The notes below the pieces were generated by a model. That model saw only the letters and a list, made by a program, of their open reading frames with translations, did no database searches and had not been told where the DNA came from. Source: Clostridiaceae bacterium (GTDB taxonomy: Bacteria > Bacillota > Clostridia > Saccharofermentanales > DTU023). Taken from it: DNA of 32,357 bases. The position numbers were made by a program, and so were the translations under genes. The stretch spans positions 1 to 32,357 of the forward strand of contig JAAYNE010000145.1 of NCBI GenBank assembly GCA_012521015.1, given 5' to 3'. Numbering within the stretch: the stretch's first letter is position 1; each line of letters begins with the position of its first letter. This document shows positions 1 through 9,263 of the stretch, piece by piece.

Positions 1-1
1 C

Positions 2-700
2 AATCAACATTTCAGTCTGCAAAATATCAATCTGAACATTCCGTCAGGCTCAACCGTTGCTCTGATCGGTTCAACCGGTTCGGCAAAATCCACTCTGGTT
101 CACCTTATTCCGCGTTTATATGATGTTTTTGACGGTGAGATTAGTGTAGGCGGTATACCGATTAAAGAATATCGTATTTCAACTTTACGGGATCAGGTCG
201 CGATTGTTTTACAAGAGAACACATTATTTTCGGGTACGATCAGATCTAATATGAAATGGGGTAATCCTCAGGCTTCGGATCAGGAGATAATCCGAGCTTT
301 GGAGATAAGTCAGGCGGCAGACTTTGTTTTGAATCGACCGGAAGGTTTATCGGCAAAAGTCGAAAGAGGCGGTGCTAATTTCTCGGGTGGTCAAAGACAA
401 AGATTATGTATAGCCAGAACTTTACTTAAAAATCCGAAAATTATGATATTTGATGATTCTACATCTGCGGTCGATATGACAACCGAAGCCAAAATCAGAA
501 AGGAACTCAATAAGTTTAACCCTGATTTAACCAAAATAATCATTGCCCAACGTATTTCATCCATTCAAAACGCCGATCAGATTATTGTCCTGGATAACGG
601 AAAAATTTCCGGCACCGGAACCCATACTGAATTGTTGGCAGATAATCGTATTTATCAGGAAATCTATGAATCACAACAGAAGGGAATGGCAGCAGGATGA
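2..700 (+). CDS. ABC exporter subunit, ATPase domain (5' partial)
   Basis: C-terminal nucleotide-binding domain of an ABC exporter half-transporter; the membrane domain lies upstream of the window. The frame is open from base 2. Visible motifs are a Walker A variant GSTGSAKST (Ala where Gly is usual before Lys), the signature FSGGQ, and Walker B ending IMIFDDSTSAVD, in which the catalytic Glu is Asp. The H-loop His is Gln (IIAQRISS). These changes are typical of the degenerate-site subunit of heterodimeric exporters such as TM287/288 or BmrCD. The stop overlaps the ATG of the next gene (ATGA), so the two subunits are translationally coupled. The substrate is unknown: drug, peptide and lipid exporters all share this fold. 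Confidence 0.93.
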   Translation, partial: NQHFSLQNINLNIPSGSTVALIGSTGSAKSTLVHLIPRLYDVFDGEISVGGIPIKEYRISTLRDQVAIVLQENTLFSGTIRSNMKWGNPQASDQEIIRALEISQAADFVLNRPEGLSAKVERGGANFSGGQRQRLCIARTLLKNPKIMIFDDSTSAVDMTTEAKIRKELNKFNPDLTKIIIAQRISSIQNADQIIVLDNGKISGTGTHTELLADNRIYQEIYESQQKGMAAG

Positions 701-2595
701 ATAAGCGTATGAAGCCTCGCAGTACATCTAGTACGGTCAAAAGATTATTCCGATATATGGATAAATATCGTGCATTTTTAATTATTGCAATTATTGTCAT
801 AGGATTATCATCGCTCGGCGCAATTTTGGGCAACTATATGATCAGACCGATTATCAATTCTTTAGTAGCAGGTGAAGGTATTGCAACTTTAGCGAAACAA
901 GTTTTGCTCACTACGCTGATTTATTTTATATCAGTAATTGGCGAATATATGGCAGGACGCTTATTTGTCTATTGTGCGGAGAATACGACCGCCAATATCC
1001 GACATGATGTTTTTAGCCATATTCAAACCTTACCCGTCAAATATTTTGACCGTAGAGAGCATGGTGATTTAATGTCTGCGATGACCAATGACGTGGATAA
1101 TGTCGCAATTGCTTTAGGTCAATCTTTATCCAATATTGTTCGTAGTGTTTTAATGTTTCTCGGAACAATTATAATGATGTTCATTTTGAGTCCGATGTTA
1201 TCTGTTATTAATATTATTTTACTTGGTCTTTTATATTTTGCTGTGAAAATTGTGGCAAGCAAAAGTTCAAAAGCATTCAGGTTGCGACAAGCTACCTTAG
1301 CTAATCTTAACGGTTTTATAGAAGAGTATATGAGTGGTCAAAAAGTTATTAAAGTATATAATCATGAAAATGAAACAATAGAAGATTTTTCAGAACATAA
1401 TGAAAAATTATTTGAGGAAGCAACCAAGGCGGATACTTATGCGACATTAATGTTTCCTTTAACCGGAAATCTCACTTATGTCGTATTCAGTATTATTGCA
1501 ATGATTGGCTCATATATGACAATTAACGGTGTTTTTGCCATGGACATTGGTACACTTGCTTCATATTTGAATTTCACGCGCAACGTATCAAGACCGGTCA
1601 CGAATATTGCTAATCAGTTTAACATGATTGTTGCTGCTCTGGCAGGTGCAGAGAGAATATTTGATATTTTGGATGCAGAGCCAGAAATTGATGATGGTCA
1701 AGTTAAAATCGTAACCGATCGAAAAGGTCGATGCTATTGGTATGTACCACCTACGCTTTATGATTGCCAAGCAATCATAGCTAGAACAGAAAAAATGCGT
1801 CAAGTTAATTTACCGGATCCGGAATTTGCCGAACGTTATCCCGGATGTCTGGTACCCTTGCGAGGAGATTTGCGTTTTGTCAATGTTTCATTCGGCTATG
1901 ATGAAACACATGATCCGGTTTTGAAAGATGTTTCATTCTATGCAAAACCCGGTCAACGTTTGGCATTTGTCGGAACTACCGGTGCAGGCAAAACTACAAT
2001 TACTAATTTAATTAACCGTTTTTATGAAATTAGTAAAGGAAATATTTACTTTGACGGAATCGATATTAGAGATATTAAAAAACAAGATTTACGCCATCAA
2101 TTAGGTATAGTTTTGCAAGAAGTGCATCTCTTTGAGGATACGGTTAAAGAGAATATCCGCTATGGTCGTTTAACTGCAACGGATGAAGAAATTGTCGCAG
2201 CTGCTAAAGCGGCAAATGCCCATGAATTAATTCTGCAACTGAATGAAGGCTATGACACGATGTTGACAACAGATGGCTTAAATTTATCACAAGGTCAAAG
2301 ACAATTGATTTCTATTGCCAGAGCTGCAGTCAATGATCCACCGATTCTTATTTTGGATGAAGCGACCAGTTCGGTAGACACAAGAACTGAGAGTTTAATA
2401 GGTCAGGGGATGGACGAAATTATGCAAGACAGAACAGTCTTTGCAATTGCTCACAGGCTTTCAACAGTCCGTCATTCCAACGCAATATTAGTTTTAGAAA
2501 ACGGCTTAATCATTGAAAGAGGTGAACATCAGGAACTAATGGACCTCAAGAGACGTTATTATGAGTTCAATACGGGTATCATCGAATTGGAATAG
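697..2595 (+). CDS. ABC exporter subunit, TMD-NBD, catalytic partner
   Basis: Full-length ABC exporter half (632 aa): six-helix membrane domain at about residues 15-320, then the ATPase domain from about 395. Walker A is GTTGAGKTT (near residue 425), Walker B is ILILDEATSSVD with the catalytic Glu, and the H-loop is IAHRLS. The signature is LSQGQ instead of LSGGQ. Paired with the upstream subunit this gives one consensus and one degenerate ATP site, the usual asymmetry of heterodimeric exporters. An insertion of about 60 residues (roughly 333-395, containing a Trp-Tyr-Val-Pro-Pro segment and two Cys) lies between membrane and ATPase domains and explains the extra length over the usual 580 or so. 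The gene ends 9 bp before the convergent deaminase gene. Confidence 0.95.
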   Translation: MNKRMKPRSTSSTVKRLFRYMDKYRAFLIIAIIVIGLSSLGAILGNYMIRPIINSLVAGEGIATLAKQVLLTTLIYFISVIGEYMAGRLFVYCAENTTANIRHDVFSHIQTLPVKYFDRREHGDLMSAMTNDVDNVAIALGQSLSNIVRSVLMFLGTIIMMFILSPMLSVINIILLGLLYFAVKIVASKSSKAFRLRQATLANLNGFIEEYMSGQKVIKVYNHENETIEDFSEHNEKLFEEATKADTYATLMFPLTGNLTYVVFSIIAMIGSYMTINGVFAMDIGTLASYLNFTRNVSRPVTNIANQFNMIVAALAGAERIFDILDAEPEIDDGQVKIVTDRKGRCYWYVPPTLYDCQAIIARTEKMRQVNLPDPEFAERYPGCLVPLRGDLRFVNVSFGYDETHDPVLKDVSFYAKPGQRLAFVGTTGAGKTTITNLINRFYEISKGNIYFDGIDIRDIKKQDLRHQLGIVLQEVHLFEDTVKENIRYGRLTATDEEIVAAAKAANAHELILQLNEGYDTMLTTDGLNLSQGQRQLISIARAAVNDPPILILDEATSSVDTRTESLIGQGMDEIMQDRTVFAIAHRLSTVRHSNAILVLENGLIIERGEHQELMDLKRRYYEFNTGIIELE

Positions 2596-2604
2596 ATATT
2601 GCGA

Positions 2605-3939
2605 TCATAAACCTAATTGAGTCAGTTTTTCGTTTTTGATGCGGTTGACTTCAAATTTTACTTTTTCAATATCGAGTGTTTTGTATTCACCGTTTCGATA
2701 TAAGATTTGTCCGTCAACCATTGTGAGATAAACGTTTTTCATGTTTGCTGAGTATATTATATTGGTAGCCAAATCATAAACCGGTTGCATATTGGGTGTA
2801 TCCAGATCAAAAATTACAAGATCTGCCGCATTGCCTTCTTTGATTAGACCGCAATTTTTTCTGCCTTGGGCATTTGCTCCGTTGATTGTAATCATTTGCA
2901 ACAGTTGTTCAGGTTTTAATAATTTAGGATCTTTTTTGAGTCCTTTTTGGACTAATGCAGCTAAACGAGTTTCCTGTAAAATATCTAAATCGTTGTTGCT
3001 TGCGGCTCCGTCGGTACCTATACAAACAGTGACACCGAAATCCAACCATTTGCCAACCGAAGCAAAACCGCTGCCTAGTTTCATATTGCTGGCAGGGTTG
3101 TGGACTAATACAGCATCGTTTTGTTGAATTATTTTTAAATCCTTTTCCTCTACGTAAACGCCATGTGCCAGAATACATTTCTGTTGAAAAACACCTAGAT
3201 CAAAAAAGTATTCAGTGGGTGTTTTTCCATAATGACGTTGTTTACACTCTTCGTGTTCGAATGCTGTTTCAGATAAATGTAATTGAATAATAAGATTATT
3301 ATTTACAGCAAATTCCAGTAATTGAAGAACTTGTTCCGGATAAGAAGTGTATTCAGCATGAATACCGGCATCGGCAATGATTTTTCGTGAGGGATTGCTT
3401 TTCATATAATCTAACAAAAATATTTCATCACGATATGCTTCGGTTTTGGCAAACTTTACTCCCGGTCCGAAATCCGTGATCGCATTACACAGATTGGCTT
3501 TGATTTCTACCTCGTCAATTGCTTTGACAATGCCGGGTATTCGCATATACATATCGGAAAAAGAAACTGTGCCGGAAGCCAAAAATTCACTTAAGCCTAA
3601 GAGGGTTCCCCAATAAGTGTCTTCAGCTGTTAAAAGATTTTCGAAAGGAAAAATTTTAGTGAAAAGCCAGTCCTGTAAACTTAATCCTTCACCATATCCG
3701 CGTAGCAAAGTCATCGGTACATGACTATGCATATTATAAAAACCGGGCAGAACAGCTTTATTTTTTCCATCAATTATTTCCGGATTATGTTCAAAATTAC
3801 ACTCGAAAAAGAAATCATCAAAATTATCATTGGTACTTGGTCTGATTTTTTCAATCATATTGTCTTTAATCAGTATATCCATGTTTTTCTGATGAACGAA
3901 ATTGTGATCCAGATAATCAATATTTTTCAATAGGAACAT
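2605..3939 (-). CDS. mtaD: Amidohydrolase, methylthioadenosine/S-adenosylhomocysteine deaminase type
   Basis: A 444-aa metal-dependent amidohydrolase of the MTA/SAH deaminase (MtaD/SsnA-like) family. These cytoplasmic enzymes deaminate the adenine ring of SAH or MTA, or related nucleosides. Metal and substrate motifs are in the expected order: NMHSHVPM (HxH), GYGEGLSLQDW, HLSET, CILAHGV, VHNPASNMKLGSG and the metal Asp in CIGTDGAASNND. The ATG at 3939 lies only 23 bp after the PBP stop on the same strand, so the two genes probably share a transcript. The exact substrate cannot be fixed from sequence because this family includes several adenosine-derivative deaminases. Confidence 0.9.
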   Translation of the reverse strand: MFLLKNIDYLDHNFVHQKNMDILIKDNMIEKIRPSTNDNFDDFFFECNFEHNPEIIDGKNKAVLPGFYNMHSHVPMTLLRGYGEGLSLQDWLFTKIFPFENLLTAEDTYWGTLLGLSEFLASGTVSFSDMYMRIPGIVKAIDEVEIKANLCNAITDFGPGVKFAKTEAYRDEIFLLDYMKSNPSRKIIADAGIHAEYTSYPEQVLQLLEFAVNNNLIIQLHLSETAFEHEECKQRHYGKTPTEYFFDLGVFQQKCILAHGVYVEEKDLKIIQQNDAVLVHNPASNMKLGSGFASVGKWLDFGVTVCIGTDGAASNNDLDILQETRLAALVQKGLKKDPKLLKPEQLLQMITINGANAQGRKNCGLIKEGNAADLVIFDLDTPNMQPVYDLATNIIYSANMKNVYLTMVDGQILYRNGEYKTLDIEKVKFEVNRIKNEKLTQLGL

Positions 3940-3962
3940 TTTTGATCTCTTTCAAATAAATT

Positions 3963-6383
3963 TTAAGGCTCAGGATCCGGTGTGACCGGTTCGGGAACAT
4001 TAGGTTCTGGTTCCGGATCAATAGGTGGTGGATCAGTAAATGATTCGGTCGGTTTAGTCGGCTCGATTGATTCAGTTGGTTCTAAAGTTGTAGTTGATGT
4101 ACTTTGGACTTCAGACGGTTCGATAGGCGTTGTCGGGATTGCCTGAGAAGTAGTTGCTTCCGTTGTGGTAGTCGGTTGAGTTTGAGCATGAGAATTACAT
4201 CTGCTTAAAGGATTTGCAGCCGAACCATCAATTAATGAAGCAATAAAAGCATTTGGACAATTTTCAGTTGCTAATAAACCGGTATCACCGCACACTAGTG
4301 TTTCGGTTATTCCTACAGGTCGGGTAAAATCTTTATCTGCTAAGCCGAAATGAATTTTTGTCATACAAGCGTTCCAAATATCGGATGCGTTGTTGAAATC
4401 GACTTCCGGAATTTCGATTTTTCTGCCGTTTATATTATCGTACCCATACCAGACAGCTGCGGTATAGTATGGAGTATAGCCACAAAACCAGACATCAATC
4501 GCATCTTCCGAAGTTCCGGTTTTGCCTGCTGCATGAATATTATCGGGTTTGGCTCCACTGGATTCAGCAACTTTTTCCAGATTTTTGGTTAAAACATAAG
4601 CAGAACTCGGATTATAGACTGCTGTTTGGGGCGGTGAGATATTATCTAAAAGTACAGTTCCGTCATGTCTCAATACTCTGGTATATGAGGTAGGTTCAAC
4701 GTAAATTCCTTCATTAGCCAGGACACTATAGGCACCTGCCATTTCTAATGTACTGACGCCTACGGATAATCCGCCGAGAGCAGTGGAAGGGTATTGTTCA
4801 TCCATGCGATTAATTCCGCTCATTTTTAGATAAGTCAGGCCGAGTTCGGGAGTTACGGTATTGATAAATAGATCTGCTGCAATCGTATTTGTTGAATTAA
4901 CCAGAGCCTTTTCCAATGTCATGTTGCCGAGATAATCCTTATAGAAATTTTCAGGGTAAGGATTTTCCGGATTACCCGGATCCAAATATACAGCTTGATC
5001 ATTGAAAATAGTTGCATCACTAATTAAATCTAAATCAAGTGCCGGACCGTAGACAACCAAAGGTTTGATTGCAGATGCCGGTTGTCTTTTGGCACTGGTT
5101 GCTCGATTAAAAATAAAATTATTTTTCTTTTCACCAAAGCCTCCGACCATTCCTCGAATACGTCCAGGATCATTCAAATTATTTTCCAAAACAGTGATCC
5201 CAGCTTGCGGAGATTCTGGACTATCCGGAATTTGTGAAGGATCTTTTGATATTAAATCAGGATTTTTAAAAACTTCTTCCAATTTGCTTTGTACGTCAGG
5301 ATCCATTGTGGTTTCTATAACTAAACTTTGGTTAAAGACGGTCAAGGATGCCATTTCAGGACTATAACCGCTCTTAGTGATCAAATCCGCGATTACTTCA
5401 TTGATAGCGTATTCAACGAACCAATTATAAATATCGGTATCTGCTTTACTTACATAGCTAAAATCGAAAATCAGTTCCGAATTAAGTGATTCTTCATATT
5501 CTTCCGGGGTAATTATGCCGAGTTCATCCATTTTACTTAAAATAGTCCGCATACGGCGCAAACCATTTCTGCGTCCATGTTCGGTCAACGGATTATAGAT
5601 AGCCGGTTGGTTAGGAATGCCGGCTAAAAATGCAGATTCCAACAAATTAAGCTCAGAGGCATTTTTATTAAAATAAGTTTGTGCTGCGGCACCAATACCG
5701 ACAATGTTGTTCGCCATAGGTACCAGATTAAGATATAGCTCAAGAATTCCTTCTTTTGAGAAAGTTTTTTCCAATTCGATAGCGGAATACCATTCTTGAA
5801 TTTTTCTTTGGGCTGAAATATCGTCTGCACCGGAAATCATTTTTACAGTTTGTTGAGTTATTGAAGAACCGCCATGTGTAGGAGTGCCTCCGTTAGCAAT
5901 TGCACTGATGACCGAACTGGCAATTCTTTTCGCATCGATTCCGGGATGGCTTTTAAAACGTTCATCTTCAATTGCAATAAAAGCATCATCAATATAAGTA
6001 TGCTGAATATCATCATAAGATATATATTCTCTTTTTACGTGAGATGAGCCGGACAATTCAGCAATCATATCTCCGTTTTTATCTAGGAGAACCGTGTTTT
6101 CTTCAAAGTTTCTCATATCAGTAACTGCAACCGGATTTGCTGTTGAAATATAACCAGCCAGCATGCCGCTGCCAAATCCTGTTATTAAAAAACCGATTGT
6201 TAAGACAAAAATAAGAATAATTTTTAAGCTACACGAAGCTATATAAGATAAAGTTCCTAAAAAAGAATTAGGTTTGGCTTGCTTTGAGGGTTTGCCCTTC
6301 ACACGTTTTTTTAAATCTAATTTTGATTTTACTTTGCGCCTAGCTATTCTTGATTCTATTCGATTATTCTTATTTTCAGTCAT
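3963..6383 (-). CDS. Class A penicillin-binding protein (bifunctional PG synthase)
   Basis: Membrane-anchored peptidoglycan synthase that polymerises lipid II (GT51 domain) and cross-links stem peptides (transpeptidase domain). It has a basic cytoplasmic N-terminus, one membrane helix near residues 50-75, then GT51 with IEDERFKSHPG and GGSSITQQ. The transpeptidase motifs are SAIK (SxxK), STN (SxN) and KTGT (KTG). An unstructured Pro/Thr/Glu-rich tail closes the protein, as in many Firmicute PBP1 proteins. The frame opens at 6404, but the ATG at 6383 is preferred because AAAGGTG lies a few bases upstream; this gives 806 aa. It is divergent from the cell-wall hydrolase gene and precedes mtaD on the same strand. 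Confidence 0.95.
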   Translation of the reverse strand: MTENKNNRIESRIARRKVKSKLDLKKRVKGKPSKQAKPNSFLGTLSYIASCSLKIILIFVLTIGFLITGFGSGMLAGYISTANPVAVTDMRNFEENTVLLDKNGDMIAELSGSSHVKREYISYDDIQHTYIDDAFIAIEDERFKSHPGIDAKRIASSVISAIANGGTPTHGGSSITQQTVKMISGADDISAQRKIQEWYSAIELEKTFSKEGILELYLNLVPMANNIVGIGAAAQTYFNKNASELNLLESAFLAGIPNQPAIYNPLTEHGRRNGLRRMRTILSKMDELGIITPEEYEESLNSELIFDFSYVSKADTDIYNWFVEYAINEVIADLITKSGYSPEMASLTVFNQSLVIETTMDPDVQSKLEEVFKNPDLISKDPSQIPDSPESPQAGITVLENNLNDPGRIRGMVGGFGEKKNNFIFNRATSAKRQPASAIKPLVVYGPALDLDLISDATIFNDQAVYLDPGNPENPYPENFYKDYLGNMTLEKALVNSTNTIAADLFINTVTPELGLTYLKMSGINRMDEQYPSTALGGLSVGVSTLEMAGAYSVLANEGIYVEPTSYTRVLRHDGTVLLDNISPPQTAVYNPSSAYVLTKNLEKVAESSGAKPDNIHAAGKTGTSEDAIDVWFCGYTPYYTAAVWYGYDNINGRKIEIPEVDFNNASDIWNACMTKIHFGLADKDFTRPVGITETLVCGDTGLLATENCPNAFIASLIDGSAANPLSRCNSHAQTQPTTTTEATTSQAIPTTPIEPSEVQSTSTTTLEPTESIEPTKPTESFTDPPPIDPEPEPNVPEPVTPDPEP

Positions 6384-6779
6384 GAAACACCTTTGTTTAT
6401 ACATAATTTATGTATATAATATATGATTATAATAATTATTATTGAGTCAAACAAGCTAGAGCAATAATCTGACCCTCAGTGTGAACATTATATGTAAAAA
6501 AGCATTGAATTGATTAGAGGTTTTAACAGAAAACATATTTTTAGTGCAAAGTACAATAAAATATCAGTGTTTTTTGGTTGAAATATGACATTTTAGCTTG
6601 GACAAAGTGAAAAAGCAGTAATATAATTGTTTTTATTATATATTGGTTTAAGATAATTTGATTACAGTAAGTAACATTTTATGTAATATATATATTATAT
6701 GATATACAGAGATTAAAATATTTTTAAATAATGATCTCGAAAGGATAAATGATTACCGATAATGGTAATTGGAGGTTTT
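6384..6779. other. Divergent AT-rich intergenic region, PBP / NlpC-P60
   Basis: About 400 bp without a credible gene, between two divergent cell-wall genes. It is very AT-rich. I see one good plus-strand promoter (listed separately) and a small inverted repeat ATTACC...GGTAAT at 6752-6769, just ahead of the hydrolase Shine-Dalgarno. No recognisable riboswitch is present; a c-di-AMP (ydaO) element was looked for because it often precedes NlpC/P60 genes. Confidence 0.6.
6599..6627 (+). promoter_or_regulatory. Sigma-A-type promoter for the NlpC/P60 gene
   Basis: A TGGACA -35 box (6599-6604) and a perfect TATAAT -10 box (6622-6627) are separated by 17 bp. The expected start near 6634 would give a leader of about 145 nt before the hydrolase ATG. 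This is consensus matching only. Confidence 0.55.
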
Positions 6780-8354
6780 ATGAATAACTCTCAACATAAT
6801 CCGATATTCGGTAAACTTAAGAAGATACTTAATCAAATGCCAAGTGGTATTTTGAAAAGAGTTTTTCTATACGGTCTTCCGGTGTTATCAGCGATTTTAA
6901 TAATAACTGTTGTTGCAACGTCAATATTAGTTAAACCGAATCAGGATAATATCGATTTAGAAAAAAACGAAAAAGAAATCTCTCAAGTGAAAATTGAGCC
7001 GTTGGCAAAAGTCACAATTTCTGAATACGTAGAAAAAGATTTAGCCCAAATTAAAAGAGACAGTAACCCCTTGGCTTTACAAGAATTAATTGAAAGCGGA
7101 ACGGGTGTTGAATTAGAAGAAAAAGATACGATCAGCATCGGTGAAATCCATGCCAGTGTAGAAGTTTCTGAAGTTGAAGTAATTGAATCTGAAGATGTTG
7201 AAACAGAAGATGCTCAACAAGAAATTGAGAATGAAGATGGTGTCAATAATGTCAATAATAATGAAGACGAGAGTGTTGAAGAACAAGCTCCTGCAGTTTC
7301 TGAATATGAAGAAACTTGGGTCTATAAATATGTCAATACTTCAGTTTTATTAAATATCAGAGAAACGCCATCATTTGCTGCTGCAGTAATCGGTACATTA
7401 GAACAAGGCGATAAAGTTACCGAGATTTCAACAAATCACGAATGGTCAGAAATTTTGTTGAATGAGGGAAAAGTCGGTTATGTATACAATCAGTTTTTAA
7501 CTGTTGAATATGTTGCTCCTGCTGCAGAACCTGTTCCTGAAGTTACGGTTAATCAAGCAGATTTTGAAGCTTTGTCAGGAACTATGTACATAGGTGTTGG
7601 TGCAGCTAATTTAAGATCTGAAGCAAATACAAGTTCACATATTAACAATACACTTTATTACGGTGCACCTGTTTATTTACAAGGATATGCCGGTGGTTGG
7701 TATTCAGTTTCCGATGATAGCGGTTCAAGCGGATATATAAGAGAAGATCTTTTGCGTGATGACCCTGTACCACAAGAAGAAATTGATGCGCTAAGAGCTT
7801 CCTCAGAAATTCCGGCAGAAACAACAACGCCGGTTTCAACCGAAGAGCCTACTTCGGCTGAAACACCTGCTCCGACTGAAGCACCTGCTCCAACTGAAGC
7901 ACCTGCTCCGACTGAAGCACCTGCTCCAACTGAAGCACCTGCTCCGGCTGAGCCTGTAGCACCGGGCGGAAGTGGTGGTGTTGCGGCTGCACAAATTGCG
8001 GCAAGTAAAGTAGGCTTACCATATGTTTATGCTACAGCCGGTCCCAATACTTTTGACTGTTCAGGTTTAGTACAATTTGCGGTAATCCAAGCCGGTGGTT
8101 CAATTAGCAGATCAGCAGCCAGTCAGGCAAATGACGGTATCGCTGTTCCTTTCTCATACGGAGATTATTCGGCCTTAGCTCCGGGTGATGTATTGTGCTT
8201 TGCTTTCAATGGTGGTGGTGTAAGCCATTCAGGTATGTATCTTGGTGGAGGACAATTTGTCCATGCAATGAATCCGAGTGATGGTATTCAAATCAATTCA
8301 TTGAGTGGTTATTGGGCAAGTTCATTAGCATATGTACGGCGTGTTTTCTATTAA
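6780..8354 (+). CDS. Membrane-anchored SH3b-SH3b-NlpC/P60 cell-wall hydrolase
   Basis: Extracellular endopeptidase expected to cleave peptidoglycan stem peptides. Order of parts: short cytoplasmic N-terminus, one membrane helix (about residues 20-45), a long acidic linker, two bacterial SH3 domains (about 180-240 and 267-325), a Pro-Ala-Thr-Glu repeat spacer, and a C-terminal NlpC/P60 domain from about 400. The catalytic Cys sits in TFDCSGLVQ (about 427) and the His in VSHSGMYLG (about 483). The frame opens at 6762, but GGAGG at 6771-6775 selects the ATG at 6780, giving 524 aa. It is monocistronic, ending at a strong terminator, and divergent from the class A PBP, which suggests joint control of wall synthesis and remodelling. 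Confidence 0.93.
   Translation: MNNSQHNPIFGKLKKILNQMPSGILKRVFLYGLPVLSAILIITVVATSILVKPNQDNIDLEKNEKEISQVKIEPLAKVTISEYVEKDLAQIKRDSNPLALQELIESGTGVELEEKDTISIGEIHASVEVSEVEVIESEDVETEDAQQEIENEDGVNNVNNNEDESVEEQAPAVSEYEETWVYKYVNTSVLLNIRETPSFAAAVIGTLEQGDKVTEISTNHEWSEILLNEGKVGYVYNQFLTVEYVAPAAEPVPEVTVNQADFEALSGTMYIGVGAANLRSEANTSSHINNTLYYGAPVYLQGYAGGWYSVSDDSGSSGYIREDLLRDDPVPQEEIDALRASSEIPAETTTPVSTEEPTSAETPAPTEAPAPTEAPAPTEAPAPTEAPAPAEPVAPGGSGGVAAAQIAASKVGLPYVYATAGPNTFDCSGLVQFAVIQAGGSISRSAASQANDGIAVPFSYGDYSALAPGDVLCFAFNGGGVSHSGMYLGGGQFVHAMNPSDGIQINSLSGYWASSLAYVRRVFY
7863..7952 (+). repeat. In-frame 18-bp tandem repeat, five copies (A-P-T-E-A-P spacer)
   Basis: Five direct 18-bp units inside the hydrolase gene encode an Ala-Pro-Thr-Glu-Ala-Pro spacer ahead of the NlpC/P60 domain. 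Copies alternate at one codon base (gac/aac), so duplication may have been of a 36-bp double unit. Copy number is expected to vary between strains. Confidence 0.9.
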
Positions 8355-8410
8355 TTTTCTATTGAAAGATAATCAGAAAAGTAGCTAATTTAATAAGTAA
8401 CTTATTGATA

Positions 8411-8445
8411 AAAACAGTCTATGCACTTTGGTAGACTGTTTTTTA
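8411..8445 (+). terminator. Rho-independent terminator after the NlpC/P60 gene
   Basis: Perfect 11-bp arms AAAACAGTCTA / TAGACTGTTTT with a 10-nt loop run into a short T tract. The A-rich 5' arm also lets it work for transcripts from the bioY side, although bioY ends more than 100 bp away. Confidence 0.85.
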
Positions 8446-8557
8446 GTACCGCTAATATATACACTCCCGGATATGTAGAGTTGGCCATTCGATAAATATA
8501 ACAAATACAGGAATAGAAATAAATATTAGTTGGCTCACAAATTCTTTTCAAGTTGTT

Positions 8558-9124
8558 TTACACTTTGGTTAATACTCTGTTCAGCGGTTTGCTCAGAATT
8601 TCTGCAGTTAAGTAACCTAAAACGACTGAAACAATGTCTTTGAATATGAAAGGAACAGAACCGTTAATTGTCGCGATAATGAGGCTCATACCAGTTCTTG
8701 CTGCCAACCAGACAATTCCAAGTAAATGACAACAGAATAGACCTGCCAGGGATAGCAAAATAACCCATATATATGTGCTGAGAGATTTATTTTTTTGGAT
8801 CAAATTACCGGCAAGACCGATTAAAATAATCATCGGTATGAAACCTATTAAATAACCACCTGTCGGTCCCACAAGTTTTGCCGGACCAGAACCGAAATTG
8901 GAAAAAACCGGTAAGCCGATTAAACCTAAGATCAAATAGGCCCCGACGACAAATGTTCCCAATTTTAGCCCCAGGAGGAATCCGATTAAAGCAAGTGCAT
9001 AGGTTTGCATTGTAACAGGAATTCCGCCCGGAAGATTGAAAGATATTTGTGTACAAACAACTAAAGTCGCAATCATTAAAGCACAGATTGTGATTTGTCG
9101 AATAGATAATTTTGAATTTGTCAT
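8558..9124 (-). CDS. bioY: BioY, biotin ECF transporter S component
   Basis: A 188-aa integral membrane protein with about six helices. It carries the BioY family signature near the N-terminus (an NLPGGIPVTMQT-type segment) followed by LIGFLLGLKLG and the GPTGGYLIGF motif. BioY binds biotin in the membrane and works with the shared ECF energising module (EcfA/EcfA'/EcfT), which is not in this window. It lies 139 bp downstream of birA on the same strand, with no terminator seen between, so the two may be co-transcribed. The Shine-Dalgarno is weak (GAAAGAAAG). A small inverted repeat GAATAC...GTATTC (9146-9165) lies just upstream. Confidence 0.95.
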   Translation of the reverse strand: MTNSKLSIRQITICALMIATLVVCTQISFNLPGGIPVTMQTYALALIGFLLGLKLGTFVVGAYLILGLIGLPVFSNFGSGPAKLVGPTGGYLIGFIPMIILIGLAGNLIQKNKSLSTYIWVILLSLAGLFCCHLLGIVWLAARTGMSLIIATINGSVPFIFKDIVSVVLGYLTAEILSKPLNRVLTKV

Positions 9125-9263
9125 CTTTTTCTTTCTTTCATTTTAGAATACTTTTTGTTGTATTCAAGTTTAGATTTTTTATTATTTAATTTATTCTTCG
9201 TACAATTCATCTTTTGCAGTTATTCAATTCTTTAGCTTGAAAATTTTGCTTATTTTAAAAGCA

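Noticed and set aside
2792-3127. A 111-codon plus-strand frame
   Set aside because: It is antisense to the deaminase gene, whose metal-binding motifs are read from the minus strand.
6405-6761. c-di-AMP (ydaO-type) riboswitch upstream of the NlpC/P60 gene
   Set aside because: This class often precedes cell-wall hydrolase genes, but the region is plain AT-rich DNA without its conserved G-rich segments or stems.
7863-7952. CRISPR-like tandem array
   Set aside because: The units are contiguous with no spacers and encode an in-frame Pro/Ala/Thr/Glu spacer in a hydrolase.
9146-9165. Biotin operator before bioY
   Set aside because: GAATAC...GTATTC is a short inverted repeat but does not resemble BirA half-sites and could be chance in AT-rich DNA.
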